A DNA stretch of 64,000 nt from NCBI GenBank assembly GCA_024225635.1, contig JAAEMK010000272.1, positions 1 through 64,000 of the forward strand, read 5' to 3'. Shown here piece after piece: positions 36,063 to 45,258 of this stretch. How positions within the stretch are numbered: position 1 is the first letter of the stretch; every line of letters begins with the position of its first letter. The stretch comes from Desulfobacteraceae bacterium (GTDB lineage Bacteria > Desulfobacterota > Desulfobacteria > Desulfobacterales > Desulfobacteraceae). The translations under genes were made by a program, and so were the position numbers. The notes beneath the pieces were generated by a model. The model was not told the DNA's origin, made no database searches, and saw only the letters and a program-made list of their open reading frames with translations.

Positions 36063-36138
36063 TCCCCAGTAGCTCAGTCGGCAGAGCGAGTGGCTGTTAA
36101 CCACTTTGTCCGCGGTTCAAATCCGTGCTGGGGAGCCA
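36063..36138 (+). tRNA. tRNA-Asn (GTT), copy 3
   Basis: Same sequence as copy 1, 163 bp downstream of copy 2. The nucleotides just before copies 2 and 3 (GTCAAGTTAGAA...TCTGT) are also conserved. Confidence 0.95.
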
Positions 36139-36172
36139 CAAACAAATAACTCGTTAAGAGTCTGGATATATT

Positions 36173-36205
36173 GCAGGGCCTTGGGGATGAATCCCAAGGC
36201 CCTGC
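36173..36205 (+). terminator. hairpin after the tRNA-Asn array
   Basis: A perfect 13-bp GC-rich stem (36173–36185 with 36193–36205) and a 7-nt loop, 35 nt after the last tRNA. The U-run is weak (TTTC...TTATTTTC). Confidence 0.6.
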
Positions 36206-36343
36206 TGCATTTCAGGCTTATTTTCTTGACAGCAAGCCTTGTTTCAGAATATCCTTCCACCCATGACCATTATATTGGAAAATTGAATCTCAACCGCCTC
36301 CCAACCGTGGATGGGATCATGGAACGTCTCAGGAGTCCGCAAC

Positions 36344-38344
36344 TTGGATCTTAAAAACAGCAGCAAGATTCTAACTATTGACGATGAAGCCTACATTAGA
36401 AACAGTATAAGGACTTACCTGGAAGACTACGGCTTTCAGGTCGTTGAGGCTGACACCGGAAGAACCGGTATCGATGTTTTTGACAGGGAAGAGCCGGACC
36501 TGGTCCTTTTGGACCTCAGGATGCCGGAGATGGACGGGTTGCAGGTTCTGGAGATTCTCCGGAAACGTTCCCCGGACACTCCCCTTATTGTTGCGTCCGG
36601 GACGGGTAACATCCGGGCCGTGGTTGAGGCGCTTCACCTTGGGGCATGGGACTATATCCTGAAGCCTGTCCAGGACATGAGCGTCCTTTACCATTCTGTG
36701 ACCAAATGTCTTAAGGAGAGCCGGCTTCAGAAGGAGAACAAGGAGTACCAGGACCGTCTGGAAGATCTGGTTCGGGAGAGGACCCGGAAGCTTAAGGCGA
36801 GCGAGCAGGAATACAAGGCTGTTTTCGAGTGCACCGGCACGGCCACCGCCATACTGGAAAACGATCAGACCATTTCCATGGTAAATACAAGATTTGAGCG
36901 GTTATCCGGATTGCCTCGGGAACAGATTATCGGCAGGAAAAAATGGACGGATTTTGTCACTCCTGCCGATCTGGAAAAGATGAAACGCTATCATGAACTG
37001 CGTAGAAGCAAAGCCCCCCATGACCTGCCGCCGGAACAGTATGAGTTCATGTTTGTCAGGAGCAGTGGAGAGGAGCGCTATGTCCTGGTGGATGTGGGCG
37101 TGATTCCGGGCACGGATCGTTCCGTTGCCTCCCTCCTGGATATAACCAAAAGGAAAAAGGCGGAACAGCGGGGGCGGAGTCTTGAAAAGCAGCTCAGGAA
37201 ATCCCAGAAGATGGAGGCCATCGGTACCCTTGCCGGCGGCATCGCCCACGACCTGAACAACATCCTGAGTCCGGTGCTCGGTTATGCCGATATGATCATG
37301 AGATCCTCCGAGCCCGGAGGAATAACCTTTGAACGGAGTGAGAAAATTCAAAAAGCCGCCCTTCGCGCCGCTGACCTGGTCAGCCAGATCCTGTCCTTCA
37401 GCCGCAGGACAGAGGAGGGAAAACGGGCCGTGAAGATTTATCCCGTTCTTAACGAAGCCGTCAGGCTGCTGAGGGGAACCATTCCGTCCACCATCAGGAT
37501 CATCGACCAGATCGACAGGACTTGCGGTCTTGTGGAGGCCGATCCGACCCAGATCCATCAGGTGATCATGAACCTGTGCACCAATTCCTACCATGCCATG
37601 CAATCGACTGGGGGGGAGCTTCTGGTGTCGCTGTTCCCGGTGGAGATCCCCGTGGATGGTTCCTCAGATTACCCTGGTCTTGCCCCCGGACATTTCCTTT
37701 GTCTCAGTGTCGAGGATACCGGATGCGGCATGCCTGAAGAGGTGCTGGAGAGGATTTTCGATCCCTACTTTACAACCAAGGAGGAGGGAAAGGGAACCGG
37801 GCTCGGGCTTGCCACCGTCTATAGCATCGTCAAGAGCTGTCAGGGGGAGATCATCGTGAAGAGCACCCCGGGGCAGGGTTCCTGCTTCAAGGTCATGCTT
37901 CCCGTGGTTGGGGCGGCATCCGGGAGCGATACCCGGAAGACTAAGGGGGACTATCCCGAGCGGGGGCATGGTGAGCGGCTTGTTGTGGTGGATGATGACA
38001 GGGAAATTGCCGATATGTGCAAGGAGGGGTTTGAGGCCCTGGGGTATGAGGTGGCTGCCTTCTATTCCGGTGTCGATGCCCTGGACCACTTTAAAAAGAA
38101 CCACGGGAATATCGATCTTGTGGTCACCGACCAGACCATGCTGCACATGACCGGGTTTGAGCTTGCCCGGGAGATGCTGGCCATCAGGGATAACATTCCC
38201 GTGATCCTCTGCAGCGGTTACACCGGGGACGTCACTGAAAAGAGCGTCGCGGACGCTGGGATCCGCCGCTTTGTCCTGAAGCCCGTTACGGTCGATGACC
38301 TTTCAAGGGAGATCCAGCAGGTCCTGAACGTTGAAGACAGTTGA
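36344..38344 (+). CDS. hybrid histidine kinase: REC–PAS–HisKA–HATPase–REC
   Basis: A 666-residue cytoplasmic protein. The N-terminal receiver domain (ILTIDDE, phospho-Asp in LVLLDLRMPEMDG, KP in YILKPVQD) is followed by a short coiled coil, a PAS domain (about 160–275), a HisKA helix with the phospho-His in GGIAHDLNNILSP, an ATPase domain (DTGCGMPEE, GTGLGLATVYSIV) and a second receiver (VVVDDDREI, LVVTDQTM). There are no membrane helices. TTG 36344 is chosen because AGGAG ends 8 nt before it and the paralogue at 38765 starts at the same place relative to its receiver; an upstream ATG at 36311 lacks a ribosome site. Confidence 0.85.
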   Translation: MDLKNSSKILTIDDEAYIRNSIRTYLEDYGFQVVEADTGRTGIDVFDREEPDLVLLDLRMPEMDGLQVLEILRKRSPDTPLIVASGTGNIRAVVEALHLGAWDYILKPVQDMSVLYHSVTKCLKESRLQKENKEYQDRLEDLVRERTRKLKASEQEYKAVFECTGTATAILENDQTISMVNTRFERLSGLPREQIIGRKKWTDFVTPADLEKMKRYHELRRSKAPHDLPPEQYEFMFVRSSGEERYVLVDVGVIPGTDRSVASLLDITKRKKAEQRGRSLEKQLRKSQKMEAIGTLAGGIAHDLNNILSPVLGYADMIMRSSEPGGITFERSEKIQKAALRAADLVSQILSFSRRTEEGKRAVKIYPVLNEAVRLLRGTIPSTIRIIDQIDRTCGLVEADPTQIHQVIMNLCTNSYHAMQSTGGELLVSLFPVEIPVDGSSDYPGLAPGHFLCLSVEDTGCGMPEEVLERIFDPYFTTKEEGKGTGLGLATVYSIVKSCQGEIIVKSTPGQGSCFKVMLPVVGAASGSDTRKTKGDYPERGHGERLVVVDDDREIADMCKEGFEALGYEVAAFYSGVDALDHFKKNHGNIDLVVTDQTMLHMTGFELAREMLAIRDNIPVILCSGYTGDVTEKSVADAGIRRFVLKPVTVDDLSREIQQVLNVEDS

Positions 38345-38375
38345 TCATGTCGTGTCGTATGGTAAAGGAGAGACC

Positions 38376-38747
38376 ATGCCTGAAAAAACGGTAAATGTTC
38401 TTGTGTTGGACGATGAGGAGAGCATCCGCCACAGCATTGCAGCTTATTTTGAAGATGAGGGATTTACCGTGTTTGAGGCGGCCAGCGGAGAGGATGCCCT
38501 GGTTCTGTTACAATCCAGGAGTGTGGATGCGGCCATTGTCGATATCAGGCTTCCGGGAATGGACGGCAATGCTTTTATGACCAAGGCCTGTGAAATTGAT
38601 TCAACCATACGGTTCGTGGTACACACGGGCTCTGCGGATTATGTGCTGCCTGACTCTTTGAAGTCTGAAGGAGTGTGTGTCGAGGCAGTTTTTATCAAAC
38701 CTGTTCACGATCTGAAAGTCCTGATCACGGCTTTAAAGCCCTTCTAA
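38376..38747 (+). CDS. stand-alone receiver-domain response regulator
   Basis: A 123-residue single REC domain: VLVLDDEESIR, phospho-Asp in AAIVDIRLPGMDG, HTGSAD in the beta-4 region, and the Lys in VFIKPVHD. It has no output domain. ATG 38376 follows AAAGGAGAG. It is between two REC-kinase genes and may carry phosphate between them. Confidence 0.88.
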   Translation: MPEKTVNVLVLDDEESIRHSIAAYFEDEGFTVFEAASGEDALVLLQSRSVDAAIVDIRLPGMDGNAFMTKACEIDSTIRFVVHTGSADYVLPDSLKSEGVCVEAVFIKPVHDLKVLITALKPF

Positions 38748-38764
38748 TTTTTCAGGAGAACGCC

Positions 38765-39979
38765 ATGGATGACAACAGCCGCATTAAAATTCTGACCATT
38801 GATGATGAACCTTATATCAGGGACAGCGTTAAGAGTTTCCTGGAAGACTACGAATTTGAGGTGATCGAGGCCGGAGACGGCCGGCAGGGGCTTGAGGCGT
38901 TTCAACAACAAAAGCCCGATCTTGTGCTGTGCGACCTTCGGATGCCTGAAATGGACGGCCTGGAGGTACTGGCGGCCGTCACCGAGCGATCCCCTGATAC
39001 GCCCATCATCGTTGTTTCCGGCGCCGGAAATATCGGGGATACCGTCCAGGCCCTGCGCCTTGGGGCATGGGACTACATCATCAAACCCATCCAGGACATG
39101 AATGTGCTCTACCATTCGGTGAACAAGGGGCTTGAGCGGGCCCGGCTCATCCGGGAGAAGAATAAGTACCAGCAGGATCTTGAAGACGCCAATGACCGGT
39201 TGCAAGCTTCCCTGGACGACCTTAAGCGAACTCGGGACCAGCTGGTGCAGTCCGAGAAGATGGCGGCCCTGGGAGGACTTGTCGCAGGGGTCGCCCATGA
39301 GATCAACACCCCCATCGGGGTTGGCGTGACCGCCGCATCGTTCCTCCAGACAAAGACAGAGGAGCTTCAGAAGCTCTACCACGCAGACGAGCTGAAGCGA
39401 AGCAACCTTGAAGTCTATCTTTCCACCATTGACGAGGTGGCCCGTTCGATCCTGATCAACATGGAGCGGGCAGCCGAGCTGATCTCCAGCTTCAAGCAGG
39501 TGGCCGTTGACCAGTCCAGTGAAGAGAAGCGCTTTTTCAATCTCAAGGACTATATCGGCGAGGTGCTCCTGAGCCTCAGGCCCAGGTACAAGAAGACCGG
39601 CCATGGCATCGAGGTCAACTGCTCCGGAGACCTGGAGATCTTCTCCTATCCCGGCGCCTATTCCCAGATTGTGAGCAATCTTGTGATCAATTCCCTGGTA
39701 CACGGGTTTGAGGGGGTGGAAAAAGGGAAGATGATCTTTGACATCAGCCGGAAGGATGAAACAGTCGTGTTTGTTTACCGGGATACCGGCGTGGGCATGG
39801 CTCAAGATCAGATTGCAAAGGTTTTCGACCCCTTTTATACCACCAAGCGGGGCAAGGGGGGGACCGGGCTTGGGATGTCCATCGTCTTCAATCTCGTGAC
39901 CCAGACCCTCGAGGGAGGCATCCAGTGCAGTAACACCGGGGGCAAGGGTGTGGAATTTATTATGAAATTACCGGTCTGA
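38765..39979 (+). CDS. REC–histidine kinase (N-terminal receiver)
   Basis: A 404-residue protein whose N-terminal receiver (KILTIDDEPYIRDS, LVLCDLRMPEMDG) is a close paralogue of the one at 36344. A coiled coil leads to a kinase core with the phospho-His in GGLVAGVAHEINTPIGVGV and an ATPase domain (NLVINSLVHGFEG, DTGVGM, GTGLGMSIVFNLV). There is no PAS and no C-terminal receiver. ATG 38765 follows TTCAGGAG. It is 17 nt after the stand-alone regulator. Confidence 0.88.
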   Translation: MDDNSRIKILTIDDEPYIRDSVKSFLEDYEFEVIEAGDGRQGLEAFQQQKPDLVLCDLRMPEMDGLEVLAAVTERSPDTPIIVVSGAGNIGDTVQALRLGAWDYIIKPIQDMNVLYHSVNKGLERARLIREKNKYQQDLEDANDRLQASLDDLKRTRDQLVQSEKMAALGGLVAGVAHEINTPIGVGVTAASFLQTKTEELQKLYHADELKRSNLEVYLSTIDEVARSILINMERAAELISSFKQVAVDQSSEEKRFFNLKDYIGEVLLSLRPRYKKTGHGIEVNCSGDLEIFSYPGAYSQIVSNLVINSLVHGFEGVEKGKMIFDISRKDETVVFVYRDTGVGMAQDQIAKVFDPFYTTKRGKGGTGLGMSIVFNLVTQTLEGGIQCSNTGGKGVEFIMKLPV

Positions 39980-39992
39980 GAACGACATAATC

Positions 39993-41012
39993 GTGCAAAT
40001 ACAAACTACATCCAAATGGTATCTTCATCCTGTTTTCATCTTTGCCTGTTCGATTCTGGCCCTTGCAGGTTCCCTTGTCATCACCGTCTCCTGGTACATG
40101 GAAATCACCGCGGCCCTCGAGATCATCATCAAGAAGTTCCATATCGATCCGGGCCAGATCTTTCCTTCAAAGAGCGGGATGATCTTCCTGGTCCTGACCC
40201 TGCTCATCACCGTGGTCATGGCCGGAATCCTCCTGGCTTTCATCTATTATCAGCGCACGGTAAGGCTTTTCAGGCTCCAGCATAACTTTATCTACAATTT
40301 CACCCATGAACTCAAGACGCCGGTCACCTCCCTCAAGATATACCTTGAGACCTTCATGCGCCATACCCTGGAGCCGGAGGATATCAGGAAGTATTCCGGA
40401 TACATGCTGGAAGACGTGAGCCGCCTCATCGAAAATATCAACTCCATCCTCAATCTTGCCAGGATCGAGAGCCGCAGCTACGGGGCTGAACTGACAAGGG
40501 CGGACCTGGTTGAGGTGACCCGGAATTTTTGCGACAAAAACCAGACCCTGTTTCGCAATCTTGACATCACCATCACCAATCCAGGGAACCGGCGGTTTGT
40601 TTATCCGGTCAACCTGCTTTTGTTCGAGATGCTCCTGATGAATATCCTATCCAATGCGGAAAAGTATAACAACTGTGGAAAGCCCGCCCTGGAGATCCTG
40701 TTCAATTTCCACAAGCAGCGGCTTTCCATCGAATTCTCGGACAACGGCATCGGGATCGAGACAAAAGAGATCAACAAGATTTTCAGGAAATTCTACCAGA
40801 CCGCCAGGCAGGAGGAAACCTATGTCAAGGGCAGCGGCCTGGGGCTCTATCTGGTGTTCAGCATTGCAAAGATACACGGATGGAGGGTCACGGCAAAGAG
40901 TCAGGGCAAGGGAGAAGGGGCAACCTTTATCCTTACCTCGCCCAGGGAGGATTTTGGCGACATCAATGGGAGAAATTTATGGAAGATGCTGAAAAAAAGC
41001 GTATCCTGGTAA
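39993..41012 (+). CDS. membrane-bound sensor histidine kinase
   Basis: A 339-residue kinase starting at GTG, with membrane helices at about 12–32 and 65–87 flanking a short periplasmic loop. The phospho-acceptor is in FTHELKTPVTSLK and the ATPase motifs are NAEKYNN, DNGIGIE and GSGLGLYLVFSIAK. It begins 14 nt after the previous kinase and overlaps the next response regulator by 34 nt, making the two a cognate pair. Confidence 0.9.
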   Translation: MQIQTTSKWYLHPVFIFACSILALAGSLVITVSWYMEITAALEIIIKKFHIDPGQIFPSKSGMIFLVLTLLITVVMAGILLAFIYYQRTVRLFRLQHNFIYNFTHELKTPVTSLKIYLETFMRHTLEPEDIRKYSGYMLEDVSRLIENINSILNLARIESRSYGAELTRADLVEVTRNFCDKNQTLFRNLDITITNPGNRRFVYPVNLLLFEMLLMNILSNAEKYNNCGKPALEILFNFHKQRLSIEFSDNGIGIETKEINKIFRKFYQTARQEETYVKGSGLGLYLVFSIAKIHGWRVTAKSQGKGEGATFILTSPREDFGDINGRNLWKMLKKSVSW

Positions 41013-41710
41013 TCGAGGATGAAGAGCATATTGCCGAAGGGATCAAGCTCAATCTCACCATGCAGGGATATGGGGTGAGGATCGCCCCGGACGGGATCGC
41101 AGGCCTCGACCTGTGGCGCCAGTGGCGCCCTGACCTGATCATCCTCGATATCATGCTGCCCATGATCGACGGGCTGTCCGTTCTGAAAAGCATCCGCAAT
41201 GAGGATGAAAAGCTGCCCGTGCTCATCCTTTCGGCCAAGGGAAGTGCCGAAGACAGGGTGAAGGGACTGCGCTGCGGCGTGGACGACTACCTTGCCAAAC
41301 CCTTTGACCTGGATGAGTTCCTTTTACGGGTTGAGCGGCTCCTTGCCAGAAAATCGTGGTATGTTGATGAAGCCCCCGCACCCGCACCCGAAGAGCCTCC
41401 CTTTCCCGGGGAAGTCTACCGGTTTGGCGAGAATACGGTCAACTTCACCACCTGCCAGGCAGAGTCCATGGCCGGGACCATCACCCTTACCGAGCAGGAG
41501 ATCAAGCTGCTCAAGGTGTTCATCGCCAACCGGGGCAAGCCCGTGCCCCGGCGGAAACTCCTGGAGGCCGGGTGGGGATATTCAGGCACCACCACCACCC
41601 GGACCGTTGACAATTTCATGGTGAGGTTCAGGAAGTATTTTGAAAAGAATTCTAAAAAACCCGTTTATTTCAAGAGCCGACGTTCCGTAGGATACATCTT
41701 TGATCATTAG
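40979..41710 (+). CDS. OmpR-family response regulator
   Basis: A 243-residue regulator: receiver domain (ILVIEDEEHIAEG, phospho-Asp in LIILDIMLPMIDG, YLAKPFD) and a C-terminal winged helix (LTEQEIKLLKVFIANRGKPV, VDNFMVRFRKYFE). ATG 40979 lies inside the upstream kinase gene, implying translational coupling. A Pro-rich linker (APAPAPEEPPFP) joins the domains. Its stop overlaps that of the convergent phosphopantetheinyl transferase. Confidence 0.93.
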   Translation: MEDAEKKRILVIEDEEHIAEGIKLNLTMQGYGVRIAPDGIAGLDLWRQWRPDLIILDIMLPMIDGLSVLKSIRNEDEKLPVLILSAKGSAEDRVKGLRCGVDDYLAKPFDLDEFLLRVERLLARKSWYVDEAPAPAPEEPPFPGEVYRFGENTVNFTTCQAESMAGTITLTEQEIKLLKVFIANRGKPVPRRKLLEAGWGYSGTTTTRTVDNFMVRFRKYFEKNSKKPVYFKSRRSVGYIFDH

Positions 41711-42444
41711 CCATGGATCGCTCCGGTCACCAGGCTGAGGGAGTAGTTGGTTCCGATGGTCCTGGTGAGAATCGATACAGGGGCTTCCATGCCATGGTGA
41801 TAAATTCTGCCGTTAATCACTTCCACCCGGTAAAGGCTTTCATTAAATCCCTTTTTGATGTATTTTAAAAATGCCTCCTTGGTTGTCCACTGTTGGAAGA
41901 TATCCCGGGGCATGGTCCCCATGGAGGCCAGTTCGTTTTGGGAAAAGGCGGTTTTCATGAATGCGCTGTCGGGTGCTTTTCCGATCTCTTCTATGTCAAG
42001 CCCGATGTCTGTTCCCTCCCTTGTGGTGAGGGCCACGGCAGCATAGTCACCCGAATGGGATATGGAGATCCTGATCCCTGGAAGATCTTTAATAAAAGGT
42101 GCACCCTCGTCCTGGTGCATGACCGTGATTTCGGTCATGGGCATTTCGTTGTTCAGGGCTTTTTGCACCATGGTCTTGACAAGAAACCGTCCGGCCATCC
42201 ATTCGACCTGTTTTTTGAGGCTCTTGAACCTGTTCACCATCTCAATCTCTCCGGGGGAGAGAAAAACTGTCCGGAAATCCTCTTCTTTAAACAACCGGTT
42301 TCTTTTTACCTGGAAATTGTGCCAGCCGTTTTTTTCCGGAAGGCAGTTGTTCAGAAACAAGGAGATGCTGTGGTAACAGATCCTGGTTCCGGGTTCAGGT
42401 TCAAAGCAGTTGCAATTGCAGGGTTTGATCTCTCGATTTTCCAT
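41707..42444 (-). CDS. 4'-phosphopantetheinyl transferase (Sfp type)
   Basis: A 245-residue Sfp/Gsp-superfamily enzyme that moves phosphopantetheine from CoA to carrier-protein Ser. Key motifs are ISHSGDYAAVAL, the metal-binding IGLDIEEI (Asp and Glu) and WTTKEAFLKYIKKG (WxxKEA). The N terminus has an unusual Cys-rich CNCNCFEP. No PKS, NRPS or acyl-carrier gene is adjacent, so its client protein is elsewhere. Confidence 0.9.
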   Translation of the reverse strand: MENREIKPCNCNCFEPEPGTRICYHSISLFLNNCLPEKNGWHNFQVKRNRLFKEEDFRTVFLSPGEIEMVNRFKSLKKQVEWMAGRFLVKTMVQKALNNEMPMTEITVMHQDEGAPFIKDLPGIRISISHSGDYAAVALTTREGTDIGLDIEEIGKAPDSAFMKTAFSQNELASMGTMPRDIFQQWTTKEAFLKYIKKGFNESLYRVEVINGRIYHHGMEAPVSILTRTIGTNYSLSLVTGAIHG

Positions 42445-42605
42445 GGTGTTTTCCTGGTGTGTCTATTGGGTGTCCTTGGATGGAGGGTAGATGACCTCTT
42501 TAACAAAATAATGGCATAACATAGGTACGGATCAACCTGAAGTCAACCGGCTTGTTCTGACGACGCGTCCGGTCGGAATGTTTTTTTTAACCAAAGAGGC
42601 ATGCC

Positions 42606-44750
42606 ATGACCGTAAGAGCCAAATTGATGTCCCTGGGGCTGTTGAGCCTCCTTGCCACCAGCATCCTTTTCGGGGTTAGCTGGTATTCCATGTCGGCAAA
42701 AGCCCGCCTTGATTCCGACCTTGAAATCCTTGCCGTCATCAACCTTGCCATGTTCAAGGCCATTGTCCGGGAAAAGGAGTTTTTCATTGATCATGACCTT
42801 GAGAACACCCGCAGGGCAGAAGAACATTTTGACACCATCCGGGAATCTATCTACCTGGTGAAGCAGGAGGTGTTTTTTGACCGTGATGAGGTGGATTCCC
42901 TTTCTAAAACCGTTGAGAATTACCGAACCACCCTTTTTTCCCTGTTTGATCTGGAGAGCCGGGTTCAGGAGATTCACCGGGAGATCGAACAACAGGTGGA
43001 CAAATTCAACACAGGGTTCATGGAACGCAACGGCTCCCCGGGTGACCCGGTCAATGCCGGCCAATCCTCCCCCGGTGTAAAGGCGTGGGAAATCCTTGAA
43101 AAACAGGGGGTGATCCTGGTGAGCAGGGTCGTTGTGAGCGTGAACCGGGATCTGATGGTCAACCAGGACATGATGGGTTTTTATAAGACCACCAAGGCCG
43201 TGTTTGAAATTCTGGAGAAGGTGAAGCCGGTTACGGACTCCCTGAAGAGCCGTCTTGCGGCCGAGGGGCGGGAGGATCTCCATGGGGATATCGACCGGTT
43301 CATGGAAACGGCGGATTTTCTGCCGGGGCAAGTCCGGGCCCTGATCGATCTCTGGCCCGGACGCTCCAAGCAGCTGGTTAACCTGGACGATTCAAGAAAA
43401 AAGATGGTGGGGTACCTCAACCTTATCTCGAAAAACGCCAGGGCCCAGGAAAAGGAGCAGGAGCGGATGCTGTTCCTGGTCAACCTTGCAGTTTTCGGCA
43501 TGGTCGTTTTGATCCTCTTGATCGGGGGCTCCCTGACACTGACAGCGGTTCTGGATCCCATCCGCAAGGCGGCCCTTGGGCTGAAGAATATTGCCCAGGG
43601 CAAAGGGGATCTGACCCAGAGTCTTGCGGTGGGCGCGGATGACGAGATCGGGGCGCTTGCCACCTGGTTCAATGCGTTTATCCAAAAGCTGAGGGAGCTT
43701 GTGACCCGGATCAGCGACAACGTCCGGGTACTGGGAGGCGCTTCTTCGGATCTTCTCTCCATCTCCCGGCAGCTGGAGGAGCGGGCGTCGGGCATGGACC
43801 GCCAGGCAGTGACAACGGTGGGGCTGATACAGAAGACCGTGGGGAGGTTCAAGGCCATGGGGACATCCACCGCCGAGGTGAGCGACAGGATCGACTCGGT
43901 GGCCCAGTCCTCGGCCACGGTTTGCCGGAAGCTTGACAACAGCAGGACAGCGGTGGACAGTCTCTCCTCGGCCGTGACATCCCTGGCCTGTGCCATGGAA
44001 GAGATTTACGCGACCCTCAATGAGGTGACCGTCAACGCATCCCAGGGTTCCGCCATCACCTCGGACGCCGCAACAAAGGCGGAGGATACCAACGCCATCG
44101 TCACCGTCATGGGTACCTCGGCTTCTGAAATTGGTGATGTGATCGAGCTTATCCAGGATATTGCCTTTCAGACCAACCTGCTTGCCCTGAACGCCTCCAT
44201 CGAAGCTGCCGGGGCAGGGGAGGCGGGCAGGGGGTTTGCCGTGGTCGCCAACGAGGTAAAGGCCCTTTCCAAGCAGACCGCAAAGGCCAGCAGCGATATC
44301 AGGGCAAAGGTGAAATTCATGCAGACCAGCACCAACACGGCGATTGCGGCAATCCAGGCCATTGCCGGGGTTGTCCGGGAAGTCGACGGGATCATGGGCT
44401 CCATTGCCATGGCCGTTGGGGAGCAGACAAAAATCGTCAATGACATTTCCAAAACCATTTCAAAGACAGCCGGGGATTCGGAAACCGTGGCGGAAAACAT
44501 GGAGGAGCTTGTCCGGTTCGAGGAAGAGGTGAGCCGGGCGGTGGGGGAGGTGGCCCAGGCGTCCAAAGCCATTGCCCGGCAGCTTGCCAAGGCCTCCGAC
44601 GACAGTGATCAAATCCTGAAGACCATGGAGACCCTGAGCCTCAATGTGGAGAGCACGGCCCAGAGTTCCGAGACCACCAAAAGGCAGGCGGGGGATCTTT
44701 CCGTGATCGCCCGGAATCTTGAAGCCGTGATGGCGGAGTTCAAGATCTGA
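42606..44750 (+). CDS. methyl-accepting chemotaxis protein
   Basis: A 714-residue receptor with membrane helices at about 8–28 and 292–315. A large, mostly helical periplasmic domain lies between them, possibly of the helical-bimodular type. Then come a HAMP domain and the signalling hairpin with the conserved tip (DIAFQTNLLALNASIEAA, GRGFAVVANEVK). No C-terminal CheR-tether pentapeptide is seen. It heads the chemotaxis module and presumably feeds the CheW and CheA next to it. Confidence 0.93.
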   Translation: MTVRAKLMSLGLLSLLATSILFGVSWYSMSAKARLDSDLEILAVINLAMFKAIVREKEFFIDHDLENTRRAEEHFDTIRESIYLVKQEVFFDRDEVDSLSKTVENYRTTLFSLFDLESRVQEIHREIEQQVDKFNTGFMERNGSPGDPVNAGQSSPGVKAWEILEKQGVILVSRVVVSVNRDLMVNQDMMGFYKTTKAVFEILEKVKPVTDSLKSRLAAEGREDLHGDIDRFMETADFLPGQVRALIDLWPGRSKQLVNLDDSRKKMVGYLNLISKNARAQEKEQERMLFLVNLAVFGMVVLILLIGGSLTLTAVLDPIRKAALGLKNIAQGKGDLTQSLAVGADDEIGALATWFNAFIQKLRELVTRISDNVRVLGGASSDLLSISRQLEERASGMDRQAVTTVGLIQKTVGRFKAMGTSTAEVSDRIDSVAQSSATVCRKLDNSRTAVDSLSSAVTSLACAMEEIYATLNEVTVNASQGSAITSDAATKAEDTNAIVTVMGTSASEIGDVIELIQDIAFQTNLLALNASIEAAGAGEAGRGFAVVANEVKALSKQTAKASSDIRAKVKFMQTSTNTAIAAIQAIAGVVREVDGIMGSIAMAVGEQTKIVNDISKTISKTAGDSETVAENMEELVRFEEEVSRAVGEVAQASKAIARQLAKASDDSDQILKTMETLSLNVESTAQSSETTKRQAGDLSVIARNLEAVMAEFKI

Positions 44751-44782
44751 TACACAGCAGGAGGAGGAGGAGGACGAAACCG

Positions 44783-45256
44783 GTGATGGGGGGTAACAAC
44801 GGTTCAGATACAAGTGGGGGGCAGTTTGTCCGGTTCACCGTCGGCGGGCTTTCCATGGGGATCGATATCCTGGGGGTCAGGGAGGTGGCCGTCATTCCCG
44901 GGATCACCCCGGTCCAGCATGCGCCTTCCTTTGTCCGGGGACTGATCAACCTCAGGGGGCAGCCGGTGACGGTGGTGGACCTTGGCGTGAAATCCGTCAG
45001 CCCCGGAAGAACCTTGACCGGACACACCCATGTCATTGTCCTGAAAAAAGCCCATGTGGGGATACTGGTTGACACCATCGGGGATATCGTTCCCGTGCCC
45101 GTGGGGGGGATCGAACCTTTGCCTTCCAACATGGATCTTACGAATATTGACGTCATTGACGGTGTTGTCAAGCTGGAGCATGAGCCCATGTACATCGTCT
45201 TCCCGGTGCGGCTTCTGGATGCCATGGCAAAGACCTCCGGGGGGGCAGGGGAGTGA
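44783..45256 (+). CDS. cheW: chemotaxis adaptor CheW
   Basis: A 157-residue CheW domain: VRFTVGGLSMGIDILGVREV, then the typical IPGITPVQHAPSFVRGLINLRGQ broken across strands, and LVDTIGDIV. It links the receptor to CheA. Either GTG 44783 (9 nt after AGGAGG) or ATG 44786 may be the start. The stop overlaps the first possible start of cheA. Confidence 0.93.
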   Translation: MMGGNNGSDTSGGQFVRFTVGGLSMGIDILGVREVAVIPGITPVQHAPSFVRGLINLRGQPVTVVDLGVKSVSPGRTLTGHTHVIVLKKAHVGILVDTIGDIVPVPVGGIEPLPSNMDLTNIDVIDGVVKLEHEPMYIVFPVRLLDAMAKTSGGAGE

Positions 45257-45258
45257 CC

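Noticed and set aside
35736-36138. Evenly spaced near-identical repeats that might look like a CRISPR array
   Set aside because: The repeats are 76-nt tRNA-Asn genes folding as cloverleaves with encoded CCA; spacing of 88 nt with similar spacers is not CRISPR-like.
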